Shown: positions 38,509 through 48,816, counted from the stretch's first letter. The stretch is DNA of 64,000 bases from Hyunsoonleella aestuarii (GCF_006148925.1 NZ_VAWB01000001.1:1020001-1084000), one strand, 5' to 3'. Notes: generated from the sequence alone by a model not told the origin. A program made the numbers and translations.

Positions 38509-41500
38509 TTAAAATTGTGCGTTAAGTCCTAAAGTAATCGTTCTTGGGTTAGGATAAGCTGCATAATCAATACCAGCAGTTGGTAATCCATTTAATAAGC
38601 CTGAATTTGCTGCAGAGGTGCTTACCTCAGGGTCTAAACCAGGGTAATCGGTTATTACAAATAAATTCTGCCCGTTAACATATAATCTTAAATTTGTAAA
38701 AGCAGCACCTTCTTTTAGGTCGAAATTGTACCCAAGGGTTGCATTTTGAAAACGGATAAAATCACTTTTATATAAGAATCTCGTAGAAACTGCCGCTTCA
38801 GCATTTCCAGCTTCTCCATTGGTTAATACGTTTCTAGTAACATTACGTCCACCAGCGATAGAACCAGCAGTGAATAAAGCGTTTTCCGTATTAAAATAAT
38901 TGTAACCACCAAATTGAGCGTTAAAATAGGCTGAGAAATCCCAGTTTTTATAAGTAACTGATGTAGAGAATCCACCTGTTACATCAGGTAAGGCGCTTTT
39001 ACCTACAAACGTCTGATTATCACCAATAGGCTGTCCATTAGAATCAAATCCTTCAAATTCTCTTAAGAAATACGAAAATAAAGGTTGACCTCCGGCTAAA
39101 ATTTGAGAAAACGCCTGCGACAATCCTTGACCATAAATAGTTCCTGCTGGAATTAATCCTCCGAAATCTTGTAATTCGTTTTCGTTATAAGCCATGTTAA
39201 AATTAACATTCCACGTTAGATCATCTTCATAAATAACATCATAATCAATTGAAAATTCAAGACCTTGATTTAATAAGGTTGCATCTAAGTTTTGAAAAAA
39301 CGTTGGTTGAGGTGAAGGTTGGGCGGCCTGAATTAAAAATAATAAATCATTAGTTTCTCTTCTATATACATCAATACTACCAGATAACCTATCATTATTA
39401 AAACCAAAATCTATACCTGCACCATAAGAAACTGTTTCTTCCCATCTTAAATCTGGGTTAGCAAACGAAACTGTAGATAACCCTGGAACATTTATATTTC
39501 CATTATTTTCAATACCAGCTCCAGCAAAACGTTCTCTTTGAATAAAATTACCATATCCTAAACCATCTTGATTACCAGTTATACCAGCACTTAATCTAAT
39601 TTTAAGAGTGGAAACATTGTCCCCAATAAAATCTTCTTCGTTTATTTTCCAAGCCACGGCTCCAGAAGGGAAGTAACCATACTGATTTGACCCACCAAAT
39701 TTTGATGAACCATCTGCTCTAATTGTACCAGTAAACAAGTATTTGTCTGCAATTGTATAATTAATTCTAGCAAAATATGACTGTAATTCGTCGGTTACGT
39801 CATAAGTATTAACAGCAAGCGACTTTACAGGAACCCCCGCTGGACCACCTTGATTAGTTGTTGCTGGCGTTGGAAATAACCTATTTACAAACACACCATT
39901 AGAAGTATAGCCATACTGCTGATAACCTCCTTGGATGCCGCCTCCTACTAAGTCAATAGCAGTTTCCATATCACTGTACATTTCTTGTAAAGCTAATGTT
40001 CCAAAGCCCCATCCAGTGGCATCAAAACCATTTCTATTAAAGCTCTGAAATGAATAACCTGCTAACACATCTAATTTAGAATTTCCAAATTCTTTTTTAT
40101 AATTAACTGTTAACTCCAATAACTGATTCTCTGTGTTTACATCTCCTTTGTATGCACGACCTTCGCCAAAAATTCCATCACCAATATTTCTTGCCAAAGC
40201 ACTTCCTGCAATATCTCTTGTAGAATTGGATTTATCATATCCAAGATTCAACTTCGCAGAAAACTCAGAGCTAATTTGATAATCAGCAAAACCATTTAAC
40301 AAAATTCTACTTGTCTCAGTATTACTACTAACATAATTGAAAAATGTTGCAGGACTAATTAATCCATTAGTCTCAGCAAAATCAGGATCGGTAGGCCATG
40401 TTGGATTAGCAGAGTAAGCTGCACCTAATAAATCTCCTTGGAAACCTGCACTACCACTTAAGCCAGGTCCAAAATTATTCTCTTGCGACCAAGTAGATTG
40501 TATTCCAACTTTTAACTTATCGTCGAAAAAACGATGGTTAGCATTTACCCTAGCTGTTATTCTTTCTAAACCAGAATTTCTTATAATTCCATTTTGTAAA
40601 CCGTAACCAAAAGTAGCTCTTACATTACCGTTTTCATATGAATTAGAATAAGCTAAACTGGTATTGTTAGATACGGCAGTTTGTAAAAGGTAATCTTGCC
40701 AATCTGTATTGTTCCCATAATCGGCTCCAACAGGATCACCTCCATATTGTTGAACAGCTTGCAAGAACTCAGGTCCATTTAAAAGATCATATCTCTCACG
40801 ATCTTTAGACACACTAATTGTTTGATTGAATTCCCATCTATCGCCTTGAACACCTTTACCAGATTTAGTGGTAATAATTACAACACCATTTGCACCTCTT
40901 GAACCATAAATAGCGGTTGAAGATGCATCTTTTAAAACACTAATGCTTTCAATATCATTAGGGTTAATAAAGTTTAAAGGGTTAGAAGCACTACTGGAAC
41001 CAAAACCAATATCAGCGCCGTCGGCAGAAGTACTATCACCAGCTAACGGAACACCGTCTACTACAAATAATGGATTATTCCCAGATCTAATAGATGCTGT
41101 ACCTCTAATTCTAATATTAACTGCAGCACCAGGTTGTCCACTCGATTGAACAATCTGCACACCAGCAGTCTTACCTTGAATAAGTTGCTCTGGAGAAGCA
41201 ATAACCCCTTTGTTAAAGTCTTCTGCTTTTACAGAAGCGACAGAGCCTGTTGCATCTTTCACAGTGGTTGTACCATAACCTATAATAACAACCTCATCAA
41301 GTTGCGCGGTATCTTCCTCCAAAGTCACATTAATTGTGGTTTGATTACCTACAGCTACCTCTTGAGTTTTGAAACCTAAGAAACTGAACACGATAACCGC
41401 ATCGGAAGAAACGTTTTCTAGTTTGTAAATCCCATCGAAGTCTGTCTGAGCTCCGATAGTAGTTCCTTTTACAAAAACGTTTACTCCTGGTAAGGGTCCT

Positions 41501-41601
41501 GAATTATCGGACACAACACCTGAAACTGTTTGCGCATAAGCAAATACCCCAAATAAGACAAATCCTAAAAGGGTCAAATTTTTAAGTAATTTAATTTTCA
41601 T
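38509..41601 (-). CDS. susC: SusC/RagA-family TonB-dependent outer-membrane transporter
   Basis: 1030 residues. Signal peptide to about residue 23 (FGVFAYAQ). An N-terminal carboxypeptidase-regulatory-like domain (SGVVSDNSGPLPGVNVFVKG) is followed by the TonB box region LDEVVIIGYGT. The plug domain has RIRGTASIRSGNNPLFVVDG and SISVLKDASSTAIYGSRGANG. The barrel ends with AAYPNPRTITLGLNAQF, a typical SusC C-terminus. It imports oligosaccharides through the outer membrane with TonB energy and pairs with SusD. A LacI-type operator lies 382 bp upstream. Confidence 0.96.
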   Translation of the reverse strand: MKIKLLKNLTLLGFVLFGVFAYAQTVSGVVSDNSGPLPGVNVFVKGTTIGAQTDFDGIYKLENVSSDAVIVFSFLGFKTQEVAVGNQTTINVTLEEDTAQLDEVVIIGYGTTTVKDATGSVASVKAEDFNKGVIASPEQLIQGKTAGVQIVQSSGQPGAAVNIRIRGTASIRSGNNPLFVVDGVPLAGDSTSADGADIGFGSSSASNPLNFINPNDIESISVLKDASSTAIYGSRGANGVVIITTKSGKGVQGDRWEFNQTISVSKDRERYDLLNGPEFLQAVQQYGGDPVGADYGNNTDWQDYLLQTAVSNNTSLAYSNSYENGNVRATFGYGLQNGIIRNSGLERITARVNANHRFFDDKLKVGIQSTWSQENNFGPGLSGSAGFQGDLLGAAYSANPTWPTDPDFAETNGLISPATFFNYVSSNTETSRILLNGFADYQISSEFSAKLNLGYDKSNSTRDIAGSALARNIGDGIFGEGRAYKGDVNTENQLLELTVNYKKEFGNSKLDVLAGYSFQSFNRNGFDATGWGFGTLALQEMYSDMETAIDLVGGGIQGGYQQYGYTSNGVFVNRLFPTPATTNQGGPAGVPVKSLAVNTYDVTDELQSYFARINYTIADKYLFTGTIRADGSSKFGGSNQYGYFPSGAVAWKINEEDFIGDNVSTLKIRLSAGITGNQDGLGYGNFIQRERFAGAGIENNGNINVPGLSTVSFANPDLRWEETVSYGAGIDFGFNNDRLSGSIDVYRRETNDLLFLIQAAQPSPQPTFFQNLDATLLNQGLEFSIDYDVIYEDDLTWNVNFNMAYNENELQDFGGLIPAGTIYGQGLSQAFSQILAGGQPLFSYFLREFEGFDSNGQPIGDNQTFVGKSALPDVTGGFSTSVTYKNWDFSAYFNAQFGGYNYFNTENALFTAGSIAGGRNVTRNVLTNGEAGNAEAAVSTRFLYKSDFIRFQNATLGYNFDLKEGAAFTNLRLYVNGQNLFVITDYPGLDPEVSTSAANSGLLNGLPTAGIDYAAYPNPRTITLGLNAQF

Positions 41602-42135
41602 ATTTATTTAGTATTGAGTTAGTGAATTAATTTATTGTTTTAGTTGTTGATTTATTATTAAATTTTCTCTTAAAATTCTTTATTTATTTCAATTCGGCTT
41701 TAAAACTATCAAAAAAAAAAATCAATATTGTTTGTTATTACTCAGTGAAAAAAATCAAACAATTTTAACATTTAATTAAATGTAGCTTCAAATATGCGTT
41801 TTTTTTCAAAAATCTTTTTAAAAAAAACCTATACAAAAACCATACACATCTGTGTTTTTGGTCATTTTAAAACGATAATAATGGCGCTCTGCACATTCAT
41901 CGTAAAAAAAACATGAAAAACAAATTTGAAGTTTCTTTTCTTTTGTGTCAAAAAATTGAGTGCAAAAGGCTAAAATTAACACCGAAAACGTTTTCGATTT
42001 TTGACACTTTGAGAAAAATCTACTACAAAAATTACTATATAAGCAATTAAACTAATTAAAATATGTGTACTTAGCAAGAAATTGAAGCTTTTTATAAAAA
42101 CCTTTAGGTGTCATTATTAACATCTTCTGAGTTCT
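41602..42135 (-). other. 534-bp intergenic region upstream of susC
   Basis: No gene is seen. The region is very AT-rich with several A or T tracts (for example near 41711-41720 and 41811-41830). It holds the perfect LacI-type palindrome at 41983-41996. No exact TAnnTTTG box on the minus strand was found; CAAATATG at about 41790 differs by one base. The distance from the operator to the susC ATG leaves room for a long mRNA leader. Confidence 0.6.
41983..41996 (-). promoter_or_regulatory. LacI-type operator, copy 3 (CGAAAACGTTTTCG)
   Basis: Perfect 14-bp palindrome with central CG, flanked by AC and AT as in the other copies. It lies upstream of susC in the large intergenic region. Confidence 0.82.
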
Positions 42136-43017
42136 TTATCTTTTTAAATATGTGTCAATCTCACTAGAGGTGACCTTAGGATTTGCTCCTGACTTCGATG
42201 CTACAATTGCTCCAACGACACATGAATAGTTTAATGCTTCACTTGGTTTACCATTTCTTAAAGTTTGATGAATTAGAGTTGCCAAAAACGAATCTCCAGC
42301 GCCAACTGTATCTATTACTTTAACCTTGTAACCATTATTTCTATAAAATTTTTTACCTTGAAATAATATAGCTCCATCACCTCCTAGTGTTACACAAATA
42401 GCTTCTGTGTTTGTTTCTTTAGATATAAATTCAATATTCTTTTGCAGGTCATTGGAATTAAAATTCAATTCTTTACAAATCTCAAATAACTCGTCATCAT
42501 TAAATTTTATAAAATTGGCCTTTTGCATAAGTTCAAATAAAACTGCAATTTTATAATGAGGCGGTCTTAAATTAACATCAAACACTTTAAATTTCGCAAC
42601 ATCCAGAAGTTGTAATAATGTGTTATAAGAAACGGTATTTCTTGAAACCAAACTACCAAAAACAAAAGCGTCAGCATATTTTACAACATCTAAAAACTTA
42701 TCATCAAGATGAATATTATCCCATGCGCATGGGAATTCTATGCTGTAATTGGCAGACCCTGTTTCGTCTAAACTTACTAACACTTTACTAGTCTTAAATT
42801 CTTTATTAATTTGAATAAACGACTTATCGAACCCAATATCTTCTAGGTACTTTAAGAGGTCTACACCAAGAGCGTCATCGCCTACGCTGCTTATCATAGT
42901 CACAGCATTATCAAAAGAATTAAGCCTTAAAGCAACATTAAGTGGTGCACCACCAATTTTTTTATAAGTTGGAAATACGTCCCACAAAACCTCGCCAAAA
43001 CAAACAATATTTGACAT
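42136..43017 (-). CDS. PfkB-family fructokinase
   Basis: 293 residues. N-terminal FGEVLWDVFP and IGGAPLNVALRL, the fructokinase-type substrate loop, and C-terminal DTVGAGDSFLATLI with the catalytic Asp. It phosphorylates free fructose to fructose-6-phosphate. It sits 14 bp behind the GH32 gene, which would release fructose, so the assignment is stronger than for the kinase at 11921. Last of a three-gene unit with the MFS porter. Confidence 0.92.
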   Translation of the reverse strand: MSNIVCFGEVLWDVFPTYKKIGGAPLNVALRLNSFDNAVTMISSVGDDALGVDLLKYLEDIGFDKSFIQINKEFKTSKVLVSLDETGSANYSIEFPCAWDNIHLDDKFLDVVKYADAFVFGSLVSRNTVSYNTLLQLLDVAKFKVFDVNLRPPHYKIAVLFELMQKANFIKFNDDELFEICKELNFNSNDLQKNIEFISKETNTEAICVTLGGDGAILFQGKKFYRNNGYKVKVIDTVGAGDSFLATLIHQTLRNGKPSEALNYSCVVGAIVASKSGANPKVTSSEIDTYLKR

Positions 43018-43031
43018 TCCTAAATATAGAT

Positions 43032-44645
43032 TTATTTAAATTCTTGAACTTTTATATTTGTTAAGTAAACGTAATCATCATGAATTGTAATCGAAAACGT
43101 TTCCATAGGTTCATTTGGAAAAAATAATTCCGTCATAACCACCTCCCCGTCATTGTAAAAAACCTCAATAGATGTTTTATCCAATAGTATTTGAACTTTT
43201 AATTCTTTATGAATTGCATCAGTTTTAACTTCAGAAACTTTAGGCGCGAACTTTTCGGAAAAATCTACTTTTCCTGATTTTCTTCGATCCAGAAAAAACG
43301 CCTTGTCTACATTATTTAATCCTAACGAAAGCGTATCACCTGATTTGTTGAGAAAATTTATAGTATAAATTTTCTCTTTCAAGTTGTTCAATTTCAATTC
43401 TAAATTCAATTTTGAAAGATCTATATTTTCGTTTCTAAAAATGTCATTAAGTCCGTCGACATTTAATGAATCTTTTTTGATGCTCTTTGAGGCATGCTTA
43501 TACAGTTCGCTAACTGGTAAATTTTGTAAATAATACTCCTTTTCCGTTTTTCTTAGTTTAAGTTCTCTTGGAATAGTCATGGTACTACGCCATTTAAAAG
43601 TGGGTACTTCTCGTGCGTAATCCCAATTAGACATCCAACCAATAAACAGTTTTCGTCCATCAGATTTTGGAATATTAGACCACGTGACACCCGCGTAATT
43701 ATCTTTGCCGTAATCTAACCATACAGCATTCTGTTTCTGCAATTGATTAGAAAAGTCCTCATCCAGAACAAACTTGTTGCCATCAAAATCCCCTACAAAA
43801 TATTGCGTGGCGCTACCGCCATTTGGCCCACCAGGGTTGATACTAACTATTAGCACCCATTTGCTTGTATCACTTCCATCAATTTTTAATGGAAATAAAT
43901 CTGGGCACTCCCAAACACCACCATGTGCGCCTAAAAACTCTCCAAATTCTGACTCAAAATTCCAGTTTTTTAAATTAATGGAACTGTAAAACATTATTTT
44001 ATTTCCAGCTGCTAAAGCCATTATCCATTTGCTACTTTTATCATCCCAAATCACTTTTGGGTCTCTAAAGTCCTTTATACCTGGGTTAGAAATTACTGGA
44101 TTTTTGTCATACTTAGTCCAGGTCATTCCTTCATCTAATGAATAAGCGATGGCTTGGGTTTGAAAATCTATTTTCCCTTCTTTTTCTCCTTGCATGTTGT
44201 GATAGGTGAAAATGGCAACTACTGGAGCGATACCATCTTTTCCAAATCCGGAAGTATTGTTTTTATCAACTACGGCACTTCCTGAAAAAATAAGCCCTAA
44301 ATCGTCTGGGTAAAGTGCAATGGGTTGTTCTTCCCAAGTAACCATGTCTTCACTAACGGCATGTCCCCAATGCATTGGACCCCAAACATTGCCGTCTGGA
44401 TAATATTGAAAATATAAATGATATTTACCATTTAAATAAAACATCCCATTAGGATCATTCATCCAATTAGCTTTGGGAGAAAAATGAAAATTAGGCCTGT
44501 ATAAGGTTTCTTCCTTATTAACTTCTGTTGGAGTTGTTATTTCTTCTATATCATTCGTTTTAATATTTTTTTTGCAACCAAAAGCAATAAAAAATGAAGC
44601 GAATAAAAGAACACATATTGTGTAAAACTGTTTTTTATTTTTCAT
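43032..44645 (-). CDS. GH32 fructan/sucrose hydrolase lipoprotein (levanase/invertase type)
   Basis: 537 residues; leader ends FIAFGC (Cys24), so exported. GH32 five-bladed propeller with nucleophile Asp64 in WMNDPNG, stabiliser Asp195 in FRDPK and acid/base Glu246 in WECPDLF. A C-terminal beta-sandwich follows (about 380-537). It hydrolyses beta-fructosyl bonds in levan, inulin, fructo-oligosaccharides or sucrose; endo or exo action is not decided by sequence. Its start overlaps the porter stop by 11 bp. Confidence 0.95.
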   Translation of the reverse strand: MKNKKQFYTICVLLFASFFIAFGCKKNIKTNDIEEITTPTEVNKEETLYRPNFHFSPKANWMNDPNGMFYLNGKYHLYFQYYPDGNVWGPMHWGHAVSEDMVTWEEQPIALYPDDLGLIFSGSAVVDKNNTSGFGKDGIAPVVAIFTYHNMQGEKEGKIDFQTQAIAYSLDEGMTWTKYDKNPVISNPGIKDFRDPKVIWDDKSSKWIMALAAGNKIMFYSSINLKNWNFESEFGEFLGAHGGVWECPDLFPLKIDGSDTSKWVLIVSINPGGPNGGSATQYFVGDFDGNKFVLDEDFSNQLQKQNAVWLDYGKDNYAGVTWSNIPKSDGRKLFIGWMSNWDYAREVPTFKWRSTMTIPRELKLRKTEKEYYLQNLPVSELYKHASKSIKKDSLNVDGLNDIFRNENIDLSKLNLELKLNNLKEKIYTINFLNKSGDTLSLGLNNVDKAFFLDRRKSGKVDFSEKFAPKVSEVKTDAIHKELKVQILLDKTSIEVFYNDGEVVMTELFFPNEPMETFSITIHDDYVYLTNIKVQEFK

Positions 44646-45960
44646 CTTTAATTAATTTTTTACTTAATTCTTCAAGCGAAACTCCTTTTGTTTCTGGCAT
44701 CATAAAAATCACAAATAATAGTTGGAAAACCATCATAATAGCAAAAAACAGGAATACAACTCCAGCTCCAATAGTTGAAAACAACAGCGGGATTAATGCA
44801 GGAATTAATGCTGCCAAAAACCAATGTGTGGAGCTGCCAAAAGATTGCCCTGAAGCTCTTAAATGATTTGGAAATATTTCAGAAATAAAAACCCAAATTA
44901 CCGCACCTTGTCCTATAGCGTGGGATGCAATAAATAAAAACAAAAAGATAGGCACTGCCATTCCTGTCCATTCAAAGAAAAAGGCACAAGCAACAAGTCC
45001 TAGCGAAATTATATACCCCACAGAACCAAAATACATTAATGTTTTTCTACCTAACCTATCTATTAAAAAGACGCCTAAAAGTGTGAACACTAAATTTGTA
45101 ACCCCAATACCTATGCTGCTCAATAACGCTGTACTTTCTCCTAAACCAGCTTCCTCGAAAATTCTCGGAGCATAATATAAAAACGCATTAATCCCAGATA
45201 ACTGATTAAACATGGCTATTAAGAACGCCAAGGTTAATGGCAACCTATATTTCTTTAAAAAAATATTTTCATTTTTTATTTCTGCTTGATTTGAAGATTG
45301 AAGACCTAATAATAATTTTTCTGTGTCCTCATTTGGATTTATTATTGATAAAACTTTTTTGGCTTCATCGTTTCTAGATTTTGACAGTAACCATCTTGGA
45401 CTTTTTGGAACGCTCAACATCAATACGGTATATATTACTGCCGGAAAAGCCTCGACGCCAACCATCCACCTCCATGCATGCTCACCAATGCCATTTAACA
45501 AATAGTTTGATAAGAACGCTATTAAAATCCCGAAAACAATATTGAATTGGTATAAGGCTACGAGCCTTCCTCTGTCCTTAGCTGGTGCTATTTCCGAAAT
45601 ATAAGCTGGTGCAGCAATGGTAGATGCTCCAACGCCAAGACCGCCAACAAATCTAAAAAAAGCAAACACAAAAGGGTCGTTGGCCAATGCTGAGCCAACT
45701 GCTGAAACTGTATATAAAACCCCTATAATTATTAAGGTTTTCTTTCTACCTAAGCGGTTAGTAGGAATACCTCCAAATAATGCTCCTACTACAGTTCCCC
45801 ATAATGCCATTGCCATTACCACGGTTCCATGAAAAGCATCAGAAGAGCCCCAAAGAGCTTGTAATTTCTTATCTGCGCCTGAAATTACAACAGTATCAAA
45901 CCCAAAAAGAAATCCTGCTAAAGCAGCGGTTACTGACCAAATTAAAATTTTATTATTCAT
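44635..45960 (-). CDS. MFS sugar porter (GLUT/XylE-type)
   Basis: 441 residues, 12 helices. All main signatures of the sugar porter family are present: GFLFGFDTVVISG in helix 1, NRLGRKKTL in loop 2-3, SVPKSPRWLL after helix 6, DRLGRKTLM in loop 8-9 and MPETKGVSLEEL after helix 12. It imports a free monosaccharide, probably fructose released by the next gene's GH32 enzyme. First gene of the unit, with a perfect LacI-type operator 97 bp upstream. Confidence 0.93.
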   Translation of the reverse strand: MNNKILIWSVTAALAGFLFGFDTVVISGADKKLQALWGSSDAFHGTVVMAMALWGTVVGALFGGIPTNRLGRKKTLIIIGVLYTVSAVGSALANDPFVFAFFRFVGGLGVGASTIAAPAYISEIAPAKDRGRLVALYQFNIVFGILIAFLSNYLLNGIGEHAWRWMVGVEAFPAVIYTVLMLSVPKSPRWLLSKSRNDEAKKVLSIINPNEDTEKLLLGLQSSNQAEIKNENIFLKKYRLPLTLAFLIAMFNQLSGINAFLYYAPRIFEEAGLGESTALLSSIGIGVTNLVFTLLGVFLIDRLGRKTLMYFGSVGYIISLGLVACAFFFEWTGMAVPIFLFLFIASHAIGQGAVIWVFISEIFPNHLRASGQSFGSSTHWFLAALIPALIPLLFSTIGAGVVFLFFAIMMVFQLLFVIFMMPETKGVSLEELSKKLIKDEK

Positions 45961-46056
45961 ATATTTTATTTAAATAATACCAAATCGGTTTAATAAATTT
46001 ACTTCTTAATCTTAATAAAGTTCGATTATAACTTTTAAAAGGTCATTATTAAACAC

Positions 46057-46070
46057 CGAAATCGATTTCG
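46057..46070 (-). promoter_or_regulatory. LacI-type operator, copy 4 (CGAAATCGATTTCG)
   Basis: Perfect 14-bp palindrome, 97 bp before the sugar-porter ATG on minus and 126 bp before the DoxX-like ATG on plus, so it could act on either side. Confidence 0.82.
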
Positions 46071-46195
46071 AAAGCTTAAGCCCTTTTTATTATAATCTAA
46101 TTTGGAAATTACCAAAATAAAAATGACTTTAGCAGTCATTGGTTCTTTCTTCAAGAATATGTTTTACTCCATTGTGCAACTTGTAAAATAAAGTT

Positions 46196-46627
46196 ATGGC
46201 AATTATTAGACTAATTAAAACCAACCATATTTTAGCCATTACAATTGGCATTGTATATCTATGGTTTGGTACTTTAAAGTTTTTCCCACTTCAAAGTCCC
46301 GCAGAAAGTTTAGCCCAAAACACAATTGACATCATTACACTACATTTAATACCGAAGAGTGTTTCCATAATTTTATTGGCTCTTTTGGAAACTTTAATTG
46401 GAATCATGCTAATTTTAAACATTAAAAGAAGACTTGTGCTAAAAGTAACTTTTGCTCACATTATTCTCACTTTTATACCTCTTTTTGCCTTTTCAGAGAT
46501 GTCTTTTTCTGTCGCGCCGTATTCTTTTACACTACTCGGTCAATATATATTTAAGAATATTATCATTATTGCTGCTTTAATCACATTATATAAGCTCCCA
46601 GATTCAACTGCCTTAAGACGTACTTAA
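46196..46627 (+). CDS. Small DoxX-like integral membrane protein
   Basis: 143 residues with four probable membrane helices (about 12-27, 50-75, 82-102 and 110-133). ITIGIVYLWFGTLKFFP at the N-terminus is like the DoxX/DoxD fold start, which has a lone lysine within or near the helix. It may have a redox or stress role, but nothing catalytic is visible. It is divergent from the porter operon and upstream of the GH65 gene by about 150 bp. Confidence 0.65.
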   Translation: MAIIRLIKTNHILAITIGIVYLWFGTLKFFPLQSPAESLAQNTIDIITLHLIPKSVSIILLALLETLIGIMLILNIKRRLVLKVTFAHIILTFIPLFAFSEMSFSVAPYSFTLLGQYIFKNIIIIAALITLYKLPDSTALRRT

Positions 46628-46779
46628 ATAACTCAAGAGAAGTTAAACATTATTAATTGCTTTGATTTTCTCTTAAGATAAAATAAATAACTTATTGTAA
46701 TGTCAATAAAAATTAATAATAAGCCTTTTAAAAATTATTGATTAATACCTTTTGGTGCAATCAATTAAAAGAAAAAATT

Positions 46780-48816
46780 ATGATTAGATTAATTTTCACA
46801 ATAGTATTCATGTCTGCAGTAATGACAATGAATGCACAGAACGACGGTTGGAATATTACAACCGATGTAAACACTAATTATACTGGTATTGCAGTAGCCA
46901 ATGGTCGAATAGGAATTTTACCTTCGGAAAAGCTATTTCAAACAGAACAAATTATTCTAAATAATGTTTATGATAAAGAATCGCCTTTAGGAGTAAGTAG
47001 AATCTTAAAAGGAATGAATTTTGGCAACTTAGAAGTAGAAATTGATAATGTTAAACTTAGTTCAGATAACATTAGTAATTGGAAACAGACTATAAATATG
47101 AAAGAGGCTTACTTCGAAACGTCTTTCTTATATAACAATAAAGCAAGTGTTTCATACAAGATTTATGCCCTTAGAAATGTTCCCTATTCTGGCTATATCG
47201 ATTTCAAAATCTCTGCAAAAGAAGATATTAATGTAAAAGTTACTGGAATTATTGAAACTCCTGAAGAATATAAAAAACCAGTGAGTACTTTCAGGGTTTT
47301 GAGAGATCTAGAAGTTACCATGCCTATTTTACAAACTGTCGCTAAAAGCAGGCTAGAACGCCATACGGTGGCAACGTCTGCGACATTTATCTGGCACAAT
47401 TTAAATAGTGGTGATGAACATCAAAGGCCGGAACTAGTTAATAACAAGGTTTCAGAATACGATAATCGTTTATCTTTTGAAATGTCTGTTAAAAAGGATG
47501 ATAATCTAGAATTTGCGTGGACAGGAGCACAATGCTCCACTCAAGATTTTAATGACCCTCAATCTGAGTCAGAACGCTTTGTGATTTTCAATTTATTAAC
47601 ACCTAAAAAAGATTTAATTATTCAGCATAACAATTTATGGGAAGAACTCTGGGAAGGTGATATAATAGTTGAAGGTGATTTGCAATCGCAACAAGACATT
47701 CGTTTAGCATTGTACCATTTATATGCTTTTGGCAGAGGCGATTCTAATTTAAGTATTGCCCCAATGGGCTTATCTTCTCAGAACTATAATGGCCATATTT
47801 TCTGGGATACCGAATTATGGATGTTTCCGCCGTTACTTTTACTTAATCAGGATATTGCTAGGTCATTAGTTAATTATCGTTCAGACCGGTTAGAGAAAGC
47901 CAAACAGAAGGCTATCAATTTTGGATTTAAAGGCGCCATGTTCCCTTGGGAAAGTGACGACACTGGAGAAGAAGCTACTCCAGCTTGGGCATTAACCGGC
48001 ACATTCGAACATCATATTACAGCAGATGTTGCTATTGCATTTTGGAACTATTATCGCGTAACAAGAAATAGGTCTTGGCTCGTGGAAAGAGGGTACCCAA
48101 TGTTAAAAGAAGTAGCCGATTATTGGGTAAGTCGTTCTGTAAAAAATGAAGACGGTTCTTATTCTATTAAAAATGTTGTTGGCGCTAATGAATTTGCTCC
48201 CAATGTAGATGACAATGCATTTACAAACGGATCTGCCATTACTGCTCTTGAATATGCTGTTTTGGCTGCAAAGGAAACTAATGCAACTCCAAATCCTATG
48301 TGGGCAGAAGTTGCAAAAAATATAAAAATTTACAAGTTTCCAGATGGCACAACTATGGAGCATAGCAAATACGATGGCGACATCATAAAACAGGCAGATG
48401 TAAACCTATTGTCATTTCCTCTTGATGTAATTTCTGATAAAGAGACCATATTAAAAGATTTAAGGTATTACGAGCCTAAACTTGCCAAGGAAGGACCAGC
48501 TATGGGTAAATCGGTGTTTGCGGTTATCTATGCACGACTTGGTGATGCTGAAAATGCCTTCCGTTTATTTAAAGAAAGTTACGAACCCAATAAAAGACCT
48601 CCGTTCGGTGCCCTTTCTGAAACTGCAACAGCAGATTTACCTTATTTTGCTACAGGTGCTGGTGGTATGTTACAAACCGTTTTATTCGGTTTTGCTGGGT
48701 TGCATTTAACAGAAGAGGGTATTATTCAGAAAGCTCCTATTCTTCCGAAGCAATGGAACTCATTAACAATTAAAGGGGTAGGTCCAGACAAAGAAAATTA
48801 TACTGTTAAAAACTAA
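46780..48816 (+). CDS. Exported GH65-family glycosidase (acid trehalase/kojibiose-type)
   Basis: 678 residues from the ATG at 46780, which follows an A/G-rich site and starts a good signal peptide (MIRLIFTIVFMSAVMTMNAQ). An earlier ATG at 46738 would bury it. N-terminal beta-sandwich (about 20-290), then an (alpha/alpha)6 barrel with HIFWDTELWMFPPLL. Glu471 in GANEFAPNVDDNAFTN aligns with the catalytic acid of GH65. Export without phosphate at hand and SETATADLPYFATGAGG instead of the phosphate-binding loop favour a hydrolase over a phosphorylase. The substrate is an alpha-glucoside such as trehalose, nigerose or kojibiose; it is not decided. lacI lies 49 bp downstream. Confidence 0.85.
   Translation: MIRLIFTIVFMSAVMTMNAQNDGWNITTDVNTNYTGIAVANGRIGILPSEKLFQTEQIILNNVYDKESPLGVSRILKGMNFGNLEVEIDNVKLSSDNISNWKQTINMKEAYFETSFLYNNKASVSYKIYALRNVPYSGYIDFKISAKEDINVKVTGIIETPEEYKKPVSTFRVLRDLEVTMPILQTVAKSRLERHTVATSATFIWHNLNSGDEHQRPELVNNKVSEYDNRLSFEMSVKKDDNLEFAWTGAQCSTQDFNDPQSESERFVIFNLLTPKKDLIIQHNNLWEELWEGDIIVEGDLQSQQDIRLALYHLYAFGRGDSNLSIAPMGLSSQNYNGHIFWDTELWMFPPLLLLNQDIARSLVNYRSDRLEKAKQKAINFGFKGAMFPWESDDTGEEATPAWALTGTFEHHITADVAIAFWNYYRVTRNRSWLVERGYPMLKEVADYWVSRSVKNEDGSYSIKNVVGANEFAPNVDDNAFTNGSAITALEYAVLAAKETNATPNPMWAEVAKNIKIYKFPDGTTMEHSKYDGDIIKQADVNLLSFPLDVISDKETILKDLRYYEPKLAKEGPAMGKSVFAVIYARLGDAENAFRLFKESYEPNKRPPFGALSETATADLPYFATGAGGMLQTVLFGFAGLHLTEEGIIQKAPILPKQWNSLTIKGVGPDKENYTVKN

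Noticed and set aside
43092-43104. Near match to the LacI-type operator (CGAAAACGTTTCC)
   Set aside because: It lies inside the 3' end of the GH32 gene and its right half is one base short and ends CC, so symmetry is lost.
46628-46690. AAGAGAA/TTCTCTT inverted repeat after the DoxX-like gene
   Set aside because: Only 7 bp of stem with a long loop, and no T run directly after it.
46738-46779. Upstream ATG of the GH65 gene
   Set aside because: It would place 14 polar residues before a proper signal peptide; the ATG at 46780 follows an A/G-rich site.
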